This document shows positions 16,045 to 23,980 of a stretch of DNA of 64,000 bases, piece by piece (the first letter of the stretch is position 1; the number at the start of each line of letters is the position of its first letter). The position numbers and the translations under genes were made by a program. Source of the stretch: Streptomyces sp. Act143 (GTDB taxonomy: Bacteria > Actinomycetota > Actinomycetes > Streptomycetales > Streptomycetaceae); NCBI RefSeq assembly GCF_003143935.1, contig NZ_QFRX01000001.1:4451957-4515956 (forward strand), given 5' to 3'. A model generated the notes under the pieces. It saw nothing but the letters and a program-made list of their open reading frames with translations, made no database searches and was not told the origin of the DNA.

Positions 16045-17166
16045 TCAGCCGCTCTTCGGGTGCGCCGAGGTGCGCAGGCCGCCGACCGTCTTCAGCAGGC
16101 GGTCGGCCGGGGCGCGGAGCCGGGGGTGGGCCAGGACCGTGTTGCGCAGGCCGCGGACCGGCCGGCGCCACATGCGGTGGGCGGTCGCCACCGGGTGCGG
16201 GCGGGCCGCGAAGCCCTCGCCGACGCGCAGCTCACGGGTCTTGAGCCAGTCCTTCCACTCCTTGTCGCCGCGCCCCAGGTCCATCAGCCGCACGCCCTGC
16301 CGCCCCGCGGCCTCCGCCATGCGCAGGTGCATGATCAAACCGGGTGAGTAGTAGCGCAGTTCGGGGTCGTACGCGGTGAACCAGGCGGCGAAGACGGTGC
16401 GCGAGGTCGGCCCGAAATGGGCGGCGACGGGGCGGTCGCCGGCGTAGACGACGGACATCACCCCGGTGAAGTGGTCCTCGCGGACCTCGAAGAGGTGGTC
16501 GACGAGATCGACGATCCAGGGCCGGGCGAACCGGTCCATGCGGCCCGTCCTGCGGTACTGCGCCGACTTCCACCGCATGAGCGTGCGCAGCGCCTTCGGG
16601 TCCCGCTCGTCGTACACGAACCGCAGCTCGCCGAGGTCGCGGGCCAGCCGGCGTTCCTTCTTCAGGACCGTCTTGGCGAGGCCCGGGTAGGCGCCGCGCA
16701 GCCACTCCGGGTAGGTGCGGTCGGAGTCCTTCAGATCGATGACCGGGGAGGCGAACATGCCGGTGACATAACGGGCGAAGGGTTTCTGCTCCTCGACGAG
16801 ATGGTCGAACTCGAAGACGGACAGCCCGCTGGCCCGGAGCAGCTCCCGGGGGTTCCAGGTGACTCCGGGCCGGTGGACGAGGGCCTGGCAGTCGGACAGG
16901 CCCAGGCCGATGGCCCGGCCGACGCCGAGGGCGGTGCGCTCGTACGGGAAGAAGCCGACGGGTTCCGCGCCCCGGTGCAGGACGGCCACCCGGGCCCCGC
17001 CGCGATGTCTGCCGACGCCGGCGGCGAACTCCGGGGCCAGGAACGGGTTCTGGTAGTCCGGCGACTCGTCCATCACCTGGTGCCAGGCCGTGCGCAGTTC
17101 GTCGCTGAGTGCCTCGGGTCTGTGGATCGTGATCTCGTTGCTCGTGGAGTTGTACGTGGATCGCAT
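16045..17166 (-). CDS. CelD/FemAB-like GNAT acyltransferase
   Basis: A 373-residue cytoplasmic enzyme of the acetyltransferase-6 (CelD/BcsL, FemAB-related) family. Recognisable parts are NPFLAPEFAAGVGRHRGGARVAVL and GFFPYERTALGVGRAIGLGLSDCQALV in the first half. In the GNAT half are GELRFVYDE, MRWKSAQYRRTGRMDRF, SVVYAGDRPVAAHFG, WFTAYDPELRYYSPG and LMDLGRGDKEWKDWLKTR. Such enzymes transfer acyl or aminoacyl groups to polysaccharide or peptidoglycan precursors. The following DegT aminotransferase fits a role in decorating an amino sugar; the product is unknown. ATG at 17166. Confidence 0.8.
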   Translation of the reverse strand: MRSTYNSTSNEITIHRPEALSDELRTAWHQVMDESPDYQNPFLAPEFAAGVGRHRGGARVAVLHRGAEPVGFFPYERTALGVGRAIGLGLSDCQALVHRPGVTWNPRELLRASGLSVFEFDHLVEEQKPFARYVTGMFASPVIDLKDSDRTYPEWLRGAYPGLAKTVLKKERRLARDLGELRFVYDERDPKALRTLMRWKSAQYRRTGRMDRFARPWIVDLVDHLFEVREDHFTGVMSVVYAGDRPVAAHFGPTSRTVFAAWFTAYDPELRYYSPGLIMHLRMAEAAGRQGVRLMDLGRGDKEWKDWLKTRELRVGEGFAARPHPVATAHRMWRRPVRGLRNTVLAHPRLRAPADRLLKTVGGLRTSAHPKSG

Positions 17167-17378
17167 GGGCGACCGCTCCCCCTCAGTTCCCCCCAGAGAC
17201 GCGTAGGCCGCGCCCCTCCCCTTCCTCCGCCGTGCGTCGGGTGCGCATGGTGGTGGGGCTCAAACGTCGCGAAACAGTACGCACGCTGTCAAGGGTGCCT
17301 GTCGCAACGGAAGGGTGCGGATTGGCCGGATCGGCCCGTTCCGCTCCGGCTCCCGGTGCCGCGATCTACATTGACGGC

Positions 17379-18452
17379 ATGGCCGTGCCCCCCGCCTCAG
17401 GCGTTCGCGTCTTCATCTCGTACTCGCACGACAGCGACAGCCATCGCGCGGCCGTCCTCCGCCTCGCCACCCGGCTGCGCCAGGAGGGCGTCGACGCCTG
17501 GATCGACCAGTACGAGGAGCACCGGCCGCCCGAGTCGTGGCCGGACTGGATGCGGCGGGAGCTGAACCGGGCCGACTTCGTCCTGCTCGTCATCACCGCC
17601 GAGTACGCGCGGCGCTTCAACCGGGAGTCCCCGCCGGGGGCCGGGTCCGGGGTCCGGTGGGAAGGCACGCTGATCACGGCGGACATGTACTACGGGCGGC
17701 GGACCAGGGCCCGGTTCCTGCCGGTGGTGGGCCGCCCCGAGGACCAGGGGCTGGTCCCGGCGCCGCTGAACCTGACGACGTCGTACGTCATGGGGCGGGA
17801 CGGGGACGCGGACCTGACGGGACTGCTGCGGGTGCTGCGCGCCCGACCGGCGGCGGTGCCCGCGCCGCTCGGGTCCGCGCCCGACGCCGCGCGAGCCGTG
17901 GCTCCGCCGCCGGAGACCGGGGTGCGCAGGCCGGCCGAGTACCAGAAGGAGTTCGAGGCGCGCCACGGCCCGGAGGGTCCCGTCGCCGCCGCCCGCGCCT
18001 GGCTGGAGTGCGTGCGGGGCGGGTACCGGCGGGAGATCTGGAGTGGCCTCGACCCGGACCTGCGGCTGTCGCTCGCCCAGGACTGGATCCTCGCGAACAA
18101 GGACCACCCCGACATCGCCCGGCGCCCCAGGGACGAACTCGCGAACGCCCTCGCCTCGCGCAGCCCCGAACACCCCCTGGCGGACCCTCTCGTGTCCAGC
18201 AGGGCGGAGCTGCTGTACCAGCACTTCGCCGCCTGGGACCCGTGCACGTGGGATGTCAGCGGCACATCGCGCCCGGTCGGCCGGGACTACCAGGTGGTGC
18301 TGCCGACGCCGGTCGACGGACCGCCGTCGAAGGAGATGCCCCTGTTGATGAGACGGGTGGACCGGATCTGGCGGGTCGCCAACTTCCGTCCCGCGTACGT
18401 GATTCCGGGATGGCCGCCCCGGCACGAGGACATCCCGGCATCCTTGCTCTGA
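17379..18452 (+). CDS. SEFIR (TIR-like) domain protein, first gene of putative signalling/defence operon
   Basis: A 357-residue cytoplasmic protein. Residues about 8-150 form a SEFIR domain: VRVFISYSHDSDSHRAAVL, LRQEGVDAWIDQYE, PESWPDWMRREL, FVLLVITAEYARRF, RWEGTLITADMYY and RARFLPVVG. SEFIR is a TIR relative; bacterial members sense or signal, and some act in defence. A Pro/Ala-rich linker (about 165-190) leads to a C-terminal domain (residues 195-357; YQKEFEARHGPEGPVAAARAWLECVRGGYR, CTWDVSGTSRPVGRDYQVVLP, RIWRVANFRPAYVIPGWPP) of no recognised family. ATG 17379 starts right before the domain; an earlier in-frame start exists. It is followed 21 bases later by the adaptor-like gene and then by a TIR gene. 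Confidence 0.8.
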   Translation: MAVPPASGVRVFISYSHDSDSHRAAVLRLATRLRQEGVDAWIDQYEEHRPPESWPDWMRRELNRADFVLLVITAEYARRFNRESPPGAGSGVRWEGTLITADMYYGRRTRARFLPVVGRPEDQGLVPAPLNLTTSYVMGRDGDADLTGLLRVLRARPAAVPAPLGSAPDAARAVAPPPETGVRRPAEYQKEFEARHGPEGPVAAARAWLECVRGGYRREIWSGLDPDLRLSLAQDWILANKDHPDIARRPRDELANALASRSPEHPLADPLVSSRAELLYQHFAAWDPCTWDVSGTSRPVGRDYQVVLPTPVDGPPSKEMPLLMRRVDRIWRVANFRPAYVIPGWPPRHEDIPASLL

Positions 18453-18473
18453 ACGAGAACTGGGGGCAACGGC

Positions 18474-18872
18474 ATGGCGAGTGCGGGGTTCGTGCAGACG
18501 ATGGGCCCGTTCCTGACGGAGGCGCTGAGCGCGTACGGGGACGGCCTGCTGGACGGCGGGGAGATCGCCACGGCGAGCGAGGCGGCGGGCATCGGGCGTC
18601 AGCTGGTTCGCACGGCCTACCGGCGGACCGACGACCTGGGGCGGGCGCTGCTGGCGGAGGCGGTGGCGGAGGGCGCCTCGGCGGAGGTACTGGGCGACCC
18701 GATCCGGCGGGCCCTGCGCAAGGACCCCGAGCTGGAGCGGGAGTTGGCCGCGCTGCTGCCGGGCGGCGCGGGAGGCACGACGGTCATCGCCTCCGGCGAA
18801 CGGTCCGTCGCCGCCGGCGGGAACATCGGCATCGCCATCACCGGCGACGGCCCGGCCGGGAGCAGGACTTGA
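18474..18872 (+). CDS. Small helical adaptor-like protein in SEFIR/TIR operon
   Basis: A 132-residue protein of no recognised family. Residues 1-100 are predicted alpha-helical (FLTEALSAYGDGLLDGGEIA, IGRQLVRTAYRRTDDLGRAL, PIRRALRKDPELERELAALLP). The last 25 form a Gly-rich repeat-like tail (SVAAGGNIGIAITGDGPAG) of the kind seen after effector-associated domains of bacterial signalling proteins. It sits between a SEFIR gene (21 bases upstream) and a TIR gene (ATG six bases after its stop), so it probably links the two or serves as a sensor. Function is inferred from context only. Confidence 0.65.
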   Translation: MASAGFVQTMGPFLTEALSAYGDGLLDGGEIATASEAAGIGRQLVRTAYRRTDDLGRALLAEAVAEGASAEVLGDPIRRALRKDPELERELAALLPGGAGGTTVIASGERSVAAGGNIGIAITGDGPAGSRT

Positions 18873-18877
18873 CCGGG

Positions 18878-20152
18878 ATGCGCACCCTCTACCTGCAGCG
18901 GTCGCTGAGCATGAACGGCAGGGGCGCGCTCGGTGGCCGGGTCCTGGTGGACCGGCTCCGCGCCGAGTCGGAGGAACTGCTGCTCGGCCATCTCGTGCAC
19001 CCGGAGGACAAGGTGCCCCCGGCGCACTCCCCCGTGCGCCGCGACGTCATCTCCGAGACCGAGTTTCTGGGATTCGCGCCGAACGTCGTGGTGATGGAGG
19101 ACGGTCTGTTCACCGGACGCGACGGCTTCTGGCGGATCGAGCGGCACCTCGCCGAGGAGTTCGTGGCGGACGGCGGGACCCTCGTCGTCGCGGACGCCGA
19201 CCGGACCGTCCTCCAGGAGCAGCAGGCCGGCTACCTGGACGCGGCCTCGTTCCTGGGCGCGAGGCCCGCCTATCTCCAGGGCCGATGGCCGCTCGAAAGC
19301 GTCGACACCAAGCGGTGCTGGGGCTCGCACAAGCAGATCCGCTGCCTGCCCGAGCAGATGTACGTCAGCGACTGGCTGCGCCCCGTCTACGACGGCATCC
19401 CCGAGATCGTCTGCGGATGGCCGGTGCGGCACACCTCGACCGGGAGCCTGCTCGCCTCGTGCAACAAGGACTCCACCATGGTGTACGCCGCCGGAGGACC
19501 GGAGCCCGACGCCGTGCCCTGGGCGTCGGTGCGTCAGGCCGGGGCGGGGTTCGTGGTGCTGATGACCGGCGGGGTGACCCACGACGCGTGGCTGCGGGGG
19601 AGCCCTCACAACACCGCCTGGATGGTCAACGTATGCCGGTTCCTCACCGCTGAGGCCGACGTCGAGCGGCGGCGGACCCAGGCGGTGACCAGGTCCCCGG
19701 AGTCGCTCTTCCTGAGCCACGCGCACCACGACAAGGATCTCGTGTCCGCGACGTACCGGCTGCTGAAGTCCGAGCATGCCGTGGGTTCCTGGATCGACGC
19801 GGAGGAGCTGCTGCCGGGGGACTCCCTGCCCGAGCACATCACCGCTGCCGTCGGCCGCGCGACCGTGTTCGTGCTCTTCTGGTCCGAGGCCGCCGCCGCT
19901 TCCTCCTGGGTCCGGCGCGAGCTCGACATCGCGCTCGGTACGCCCACGCCGACACTGATCGTCGTACGGCTGGACCGCACGGCCGTTCCCGACCCGGTGG
20001 CCGAGCTCGTACGGATCGAGGCGGCGGACATGTCGCCCCTGGAGATCGCGGGAAGGCTGTCGGAGGCGATCCGGAAGCGGCGCCGCCGGGAACGTGTCGA
20101 GGAGGCCCGGCGGCGACCCGTACAAAATTCTTGTACGGGTGAGAACGGGTGA
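18878..20152 (+). CDS. C-terminal TIR-domain protein with amidotransferase-like N-terminus
   Basis: A 424-residue cytoplasmic protein. The C-terminal TIR domain (about 273-400) shows ESLFLSHAHHDKDLV, GSWIDAEELLPGDSL, TVFVLFWSEAAAASSW and WVRRELDIAL; the WxxxE glutamate (about E348), catalytic in NAD-cleaving TIRs, is present. The N-terminal 260 residues (VVVMEDGLFTGRDGFWRIE, ADGGTLVVADADR, GAGFVVLMTGGVTHDAWL) look like a ThuA or class-I amidotransferase-type fold. No catalytic triad is obvious there, so this may be a ligand-sensing module; that is a weak call. The start follows the small gene by five bases. The gene ends in a 25-bp palindrome that precedes an XRE regulator gene. Confidence 0.75.
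   Translation: MRTLYLQRSLSMNGRGALGGRVLVDRLRAESEELLLGHLVHPEDKVPPAHSPVRRDVISETEFLGFAPNVVVMEDGLFTGRDGFWRIERHLAEEFVADGGTLVVADADRTVLQEQQAGYLDAASFLGARPAYLQGRWPLESVDTKRCWGSHKQIRCLPEQMYVSDWLRPVYDGIPEIVCGWPVRHTSTGSLLASCNKDSTMVYAAGGPEPDAVPWASVRQAGAGFVVLMTGGVTHDAWLRGSPHNTAWMVNVCRFLTAEADVERRRTQAVTRSPESLFLSHAHHDKDLVSATYRLLKSEHAVGSWIDAEELLPGDSLPEHITAAVGRATVFVLFWSEAAAASSWVRRELDIALGTPTPTLIVVRLDRTAVPDPVAELVRIEAADMSPLEIAGRLSEAIRKRRRRERVEEARRRPVQNSCTGENG
20116..20140. promoter_or_regulatory. 25-bp palindrome before XRE gene (putative operator)
   Basis: ACCCGTACAA (20116-20125), spacer AATTC, TTGTACGGGT (20131-20140). The arms are perfect and 10 bp long. It overlaps the last codons of the TIR gene and lies 43 bases before the XRE ATG at 20184. 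An AT-rich centre inside GC-rich DNA is more like a protein-binding site than a terminator. It is likely the autoregulatory site of the XRE/DUF397 pair. Confidence 0.6.
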
Positions 20153-20183
20153 ATGTACGTCCCCTGGCGGGGAGTTCCTCCGC

Positions 20184-21017
20184 ATGAGCAACAAGAGCCG
20201 CACCACGCGGCAGCGGAAGAACGCGTCCGCCGTGAAGATGGTCGGGAGTCTCGTCGGCACGTTCCGGCGGGCGGCCGGGCTGACCCAGCGGGCCCTCGCC
20301 GACGAAGTGGGCGTGGACGACGAGACCATCGCCTCCGTCGAGCAGGGCAGACGGACCCTCAAGGAGGACCTGGCGGCCCTGCTCGACGACGTCCTCGACA
20401 CCAAGGGGGCGCTGTGTGTGGCGCTGGCGAACATGCCGGAGATCGACCTGTTCCCCAGGTGGGCGGAGGAGTACATCGACCTGGAACAGGAGGCGCTGGC
20501 GCTGTCCTGGTACGACAACCAGGTGCTGCCGGGGCTGCTCCAGACGCCGGAGTACGCGCGGGCCGTCTTCCTCAACGACGTGCCCGCGCTCACCGAGGAC
20601 GAGATCGAGCAGCGGGTCGCGGCGCGGATGGAGCGGCAGGAGATCCTCCACCGGCGCGAGCCTCCGACGATCAGCTTCGTCATCTCCGAGGTGACGGTGA
20701 TGGACCGCCTCGGGGGCGAGGAGGTCCATCACGAGCAACTGCGGTGCCTGCGCGCACTGGCCGACCTGGCGGCGATCACCCTCCAGATCATGCCGGTGGG
20801 CCGGGAGTTCCACGCCGGGCTCGTCGGGCCCTTCACGGTGATCGAGACCGTCGATCACCAGCGCATCGTCTACACCGAGGCCCCGCGCCGCGGCTGGTTG
20901 ATCGCAGACCCGGACGACGTGTCCTATCTGGAGCGGAGGTATGCGATGCTGCGGACACAGGCTCTCAACCCGGTCGAATCCAAGGGCCTGTTGGACCGTT
21001 TGCTAGGAGACGCATGA
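20184..21017 (+). CDS. XRE-family regulator with DUF5753 domain
   Basis: A 277-residue actinomycete-type regulator. A Cro/CI helix-turn-helix sits near residues 17-60 (TFRRAAGLTQRALADEVGVDDE, IASVEQGRR). It is followed by the DUF5753 domain (SWYDNQVLPGLLQTPEYARAV, FVISEVTVMDRLGG, ITLQIMPVGREFHAGLVGPFTVIE, VYTEAPRRG). Such proteins pair with a downstream DUF397 protein, as here: its stop overlaps the DUF397 ATG. In Streptomyces these pairs influence development and antibiotic production. The position right behind the SEFIR/TIR genes, with a palindrome in between, suggests control of that operon or simply a neighbouring module; not decided by sequence. Confidence 0.88.
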   Translation: MSNKSRTTRQRKNASAVKMVGSLVGTFRRAAGLTQRALADEVGVDDETIASVEQGRRTLKEDLAALLDDVLDTKGALCVALANMPEIDLFPRWAEEYIDLEQEALALSWYDNQVLPGLLQTPEYARAVFLNDVPALTEDEIEQRVAARMERQEILHRREPPTISFVISEVTVMDRLGGEEVHHEQLRCLRALADLAAITLQIMPVGREFHAGLVGPFTVIETVDHQRIVYTEAPRRGWLIADPDDVSYLERRYAMLRTQALNPVESKGLLDRLLGDA

Positions 21018-21193
21018 GCACCGCACCTCAGTGGGTCAAGTCCAGCTACAGCAGTGACCAAGGCGGTCAGTGTCTCGAAGTCGCCACCTCACCCCACACC
21101 ATCCACATCCGCGACTCCAAGAACTCCAGCGGCCCCACGCTCACCGTCACCCCCGACACCTGGACGTCGTTCCTCGCGCTTGCCCGCCGCTGA
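21014..21193 (+). CDS. DUF397 protein (partner of XRE regulator)
   Basis: A 59-residue protein with the DUF397 signature: WVKSSYSSDQGGQCLEVA, IHIRDSKNSSGPTLTVTPDTWTSFL. ATGA overlap with the XRE gene and AGGAGA four bases before ATG indicate coupled synthesis. Family members bind and modulate their XRE partner. Its last 105 bases are overlapped on the opposite strand by the end of the MFS gene. Confidence 0.9.
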   Translation: MSTAPQWVKSSYSSDQGGQCLEVATSPHTIHIRDSKNSSGPTLTVTPDTWTSFLALARR

Positions 21194-22327
21194 CAGCGCG
21201 AGCGTCACCGCGATCGACGCGGTCGCCGTCGCCGTCATCGCCGTTGCCGGCGACGTCAGTTGGGCCGCCGTGCCCGCGATCGCCGCCGCCACGCCCTGCA
21301 TCGTGAGCATGCCCGCGGAGCGCAGACCGAGGGCGTGGCCCGCCATGTCGTCCGGGGTGAGGGTCATCAGGCGTTCCTGCTGGACCAGGCTCGCGGCGAA
21401 GCCGACGTTGGACAGGAACACCGCCGCTGCGGCCACGGGCACCTCCGGGCGCAGCGCGAAGATCAGGTACGGCGTGGCCAGCAGCAGGAGCAGGGGCGTC
21501 GCCAGCCGGGCGCGCAGCTCGGGCCGTACGAAGCGGCCCACGACCACGTCACCGGCGAACATGCCCAGCGCCCCGCTCGCGAAGAGCGCCCCCGCGGCGC
21601 CCGGCGCGTAGGAGACGTAGAGGGAGTCGCAGCCGACGACCAGGCCGTTGGGGAGCCACAGGCCCAGGTAGGTGAGGCGGCGGGGGCGGGAGCTCCACAG
21701 GATGGCGTTCGTGCGCCAGGTCGCGGCGACCGAGAGGCGGCCCGCGGAGCGGGCCGGGCGGGCGGTCAGGCCCAGGCGGTAGCCCAGCGCCTCCACGGCG
21801 TACAGGGCCGCCGCGAGCAGCAGGCAGGTGCGCGGGGACAGGAGCGCCAGAAGGGCGCCGCCCAGCGCGAAGCCCATGACCTGCATCAGACCCGAGGCCA
21901 TGTTGAACACCGAACGGCCGAGCACGAAGCCGGACTTGGGGAGGATCTCGTTCAGCAGGCCGCCGACCACTCCCCCGCCCAGCGAGGCGATCAGGCCCTG
22001 CAGGAGGACGACTCCGAAGACGCCCCAGACCGGCAGTCCGGGTACCGCCAGCACCGCCGTGAGGGCCGCGAAGGCGAGACCCATGCCGACCAAGGTCGAG
22101 CGCGGGCGCAGCCGGTCGGCGCCGGAGAGCAGGAAGGTCGCGCCCAGCACCTGCGCCAGCTGCGGTCCGAACATGCTCAGCGCCGACAGCAGCGGGGAGT
22201 CGGTGGCCCGGTACACCAGCGTGGCCAGGGACAGTCCGCCGATGGTCAGGGCCGCGTTGTAGGCCGCGTAGGAGAGGAAGAAGGGGGTGAACTCCGGGGT
22301 GCGGAAGAGCTCGCGGTAGCTGCGCAT
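21089..22327 (-). CDS. MFS permease
   Basis: A 412-residue integral membrane protein with about 12 membrane segments and the short loops of the Major Facilitator Superfamily (TPEFTPFFLSYAAYNAALTI, GVFGVVLLQGLIASLGGGVV, PVAAAAVFLSNVGFAASLVQQERLM). It is probably an exporter of the enterobactin-exporter-like or macrolide-efflux type; the substrate is unknown. ATG 22327 begins the normal N-terminus MRSYRELFRTPEFTPFF. The C-terminus carries a Gly-rich tail of about 23 residues (from GVGGDGERG) that is the exact antisense of the DUF397 gene and looks like read-through past a normal end. It is divergent from an ArsR-type regulator gene 71 bases away, which may control it. Confidence 0.8.
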   Translation of the reverse strand: MRSYRELFRTPEFTPFFLSYAAYNAALTIGGLSLATLVYRATDSPLLSALSMFGPQLAQVLGATFLLSGADRLRPRSTLVGMGLAFAALTAVLAVPGLPVWGVFGVVLLQGLIASLGGGVVGGLLNEILPKSGFVLGRSVFNMASGLMQVMGFALGGALLALLSPRTCLLLAAALYAVEALGYRLGLTARPARSAGRLSVAATWRTNAILWSSRPRRLTYLGLWLPNGLVVGCDSLYVSYAPGAAGALFASGALGMFAGDVVVGRFVRPELRARLATPLLLLLATPYLIFALRPEVPVAAAAVFLSNVGFAASLVQQERLMTLTPDDMAGHALGLRSAGMLTMQGVAAAIAGTAAQLTSPATAMTATATASIAVTLALSAAGKREERRPGVGGDGERGAAGVLGVADVDGVG

Positions 22328-22398
22328 GCAGGGGAGTCTCGGAGTGATCGGCGGCCGGTCGTTAATCTTTCGCGCAGACACGAAAGGTCGTGGGACGC

Positions 22399-23385
22399 AT
22401 GGGATTGTGGCTGATCGACGCCGACACCCTCGCCCGCAGCCGGTTCCTGGTCTCCCCGTTCGCCGAGACCTTCGCAAGTCTGAAGCTGCTGCACGCCGGG
22501 GTCGGGGCGCATCCGGGCGAGGAGGGGTGGCTGCGCGCCCACCTGCCGGGTTATCGCGCGCTGCTGGCCGCCGACCCGGTGACCGGGCCGCTCGTCGCCG
22601 CGGGCGTCGGCACGTCCTGGATCGCCGACTTCTTCTGCCCCACGCCGTGCGCCGGGGAGACCTTCGCGGAGACCGTGCACCGGGTGCGAGCCGCCGCCCC
22701 CGAGGAGGCGCGCGCCAACCTCCGGGTGTCCCTCGCCGGCCCGCTGCCCGCGCTTCTGGACCGGGACGACCTGCCCGAGCGGGCGACCGCGGTCCTCACG
22801 CACGTCTGGGAGGAGACCGTACGGCCGTACTGGGAGCGCCGGCGGCGGGTCCTGGAGGCCGACGTGGTCGCCCGGACCGCGCGGGTGAGCCAGGGCGGCT
22901 GGGCGGCCGTGCTGGACTCGCTGCGGCCGTGGACGCGGTGGCTCGGGGAGAGCCGGTTCCAGGTCAACACGCACGCGTATCCGCCCCGGGAGCTCCCCGC
23001 CGGGGCCGATCTGGCCTTCGTGCCGGTGACGGTGGGGACCGGCTGGGTGTCGTGGGAGGGGCGGGAGCGGTACGCCGTCGTCTACCCGTGTCTCGGGGTG
23101 CTCGCCGAGGACCATGGACGGCGGCCCGTGCCGGCCGGGCTCGGCGCGCTCGTCGGGACCGCGCGGGCCCGGATTCTGGTGCTGCTCGGCACGCCCATGA
23201 GCACCACCCAGGTGGTCGCCGTGACCGGGCAGGGGCTCGGGTCGGTGGGCCGGCATCTGCGGGTGCTGCTGGACGCGGGGCTGGTGGAGCGGCGGCGGGC
23301 GGGGCGGTCGGTGCTGTACGAGCGGACGGCGGCCGGGACGGTGCTCGTCGAGGCCTCACGCCGGCCCGACACTTACCGGAGTTAG
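22399..23385 (+). CDS. ArsR-type winged-helix regulator (DUF5937-like)
   Basis: A 328-residue regulator. The N-terminal 240 residues (GLWLIDADTLARSRFLVSPFAETFASLKLL) match the long effector part of Streptomyces ArsR/DUF5937 proteins. The C-terminal 70 residues form an ArsR-like winged helix (ILVLLGTPMSTTQVVAVTGQGLGSVGRHLRVLLDAGLVERRRAGRSVLYERT). The usual ArsR metal-binding cysteines are absent. ATG 22399 is preferred over GTG 22390 because family members begin with MGxWLIDADTLARSRF. It is divergent from the MFS permease gene, a usual arrangement for repressor and exporter. Confidence 0.8.
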   Translation: MGLWLIDADTLARSRFLVSPFAETFASLKLLHAGVGAHPGEEGWLRAHLPGYRALLAADPVTGPLVAAGVGTSWIADFFCPTPCAGETFAETVHRVRAAAPEEARANLRVSLAGPLPALLDRDDLPERATAVLTHVWEETVRPYWERRRRVLEADVVARTARVSQGGWAAVLDSLRPWTRWLGESRFQVNTHAYPPRELPAGADLAFVPVTVGTGWVSWEGRERYAVVYPCLGVLAEDHGRRPVPAGLGALVGTARARILVLLGTPMSTTQVVAVTGQGLGSVGRHLRVLLDAGLVERRRAGRSVLYERTAAGTVLVEASRRPDTYRS

Positions 23386-23394
23386 CATCCGCTT

Positions 23395-23901
23395 ATGACG
23401 ACTGCTGACAGCACCTCCCCCCTCTCCGTCGAGATCGGCACCCTCCAGGGCGGCCCCGCCGACCTCTCCCGCTACGCGGGCCAGGCCGTGCTGGTCGTGA
23501 ACGTGGCCTCCAAGTGCGGGCTGACCCCGCAGTACAGCGGCCTGGAGAGCCTCCAGAAGCAGTACGCCGACCAGGGCTTCACCGTCCTCGGCGTGCCCTG
23601 CAACCAGTTCCTCGGCCAGGAGCCCGGCAGCGCCGAGGAGATCGCCGAGTTCTGCTCGGCGACGTACGGCGTGAGCTTCCCGATGACGGAGAAGGTCGAG
23701 GTGAACGGCGAGGGCCGGCACCCGCTCTACGAGCGGCTGGTCGACTTCGCCGACGCCGACGGGCACACCGGCGACATCCGCTGGAACTTCGAGAAGTTCC
23801 TCATCGGCCGGGACGGCACAGTCGTCGCCCGCTTCTCCCCGCAGACCGAGCCGGAGTCGGCGGAGCTGGTGGCCGCCGTGGAGGCCCAGCTGGCCCGTTG
23901 A
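23395..23901 (+). CDS. Glutathione peroxidase-family thiol peroxidase
   Basis: A 168-residue cytoplasmic peroxidase with the complete GPx fold: VLVVNVASKCGLTPQY (catalytic C41), VLGVPCNQFLGQEPG (C69, Asn/Gln of the active site), and DIRWNFEKFLIGRDG (Trp). It uses cysteine, not selenocysteine. Actinomycete members normally work with thioredoxin rather than glutathione, detoxifying peroxides. It starts nine bases after the ArsR-type gene and may be co-transcribed with it. A strong hairpin follows the gene. Confidence 0.92.
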   Translation: MTTADSTSPLSVEIGTLQGGPADLSRYAGQAVLVVNVASKCGLTPQYSGLESLQKQYADQGFTVLGVPCNQFLGQEPGSAEEIAEFCSATYGVSFPMTEKVEVNGEGRHPLYERLVDFADADGHTGDIRWNFEKFLIGRDGTVVARFSPQTEPESAELVAAVEAQLAR

Positions 23902-23931
23902 CCTTGCCCCTGGGGCAGGGCCGAGCCTCCT

Positions 23932-23962
23932 CGTCACCGGGCGGAAGAGCCGCCCGGTGACG
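23932..23962. terminator. Strong hairpin after glutathione peroxidase gene
   Basis: CGTCACCGGGCGG (23932-23944), loop AAGAG, CCGCCCGGTGACG (23950-23962). It is a perfect 13-bp stem without a T-run. It lies between gpx and merR and reaches into the possible upstream GTG (23957) of merR, which argues for the later merR start. Confidence 0.75.
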
Positions 23963-23980
23963 GAGGACGAGGATGGTCCG

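Noticed and set aside
17537..18877. Extension of the TIR protein upstream through the SEFIR and adaptor genes
   Set aside because: The frame is open, but the upstream translation is low-complexity shadow of the SEFIR gene; the ATG at 18878 fits the operon spacing.
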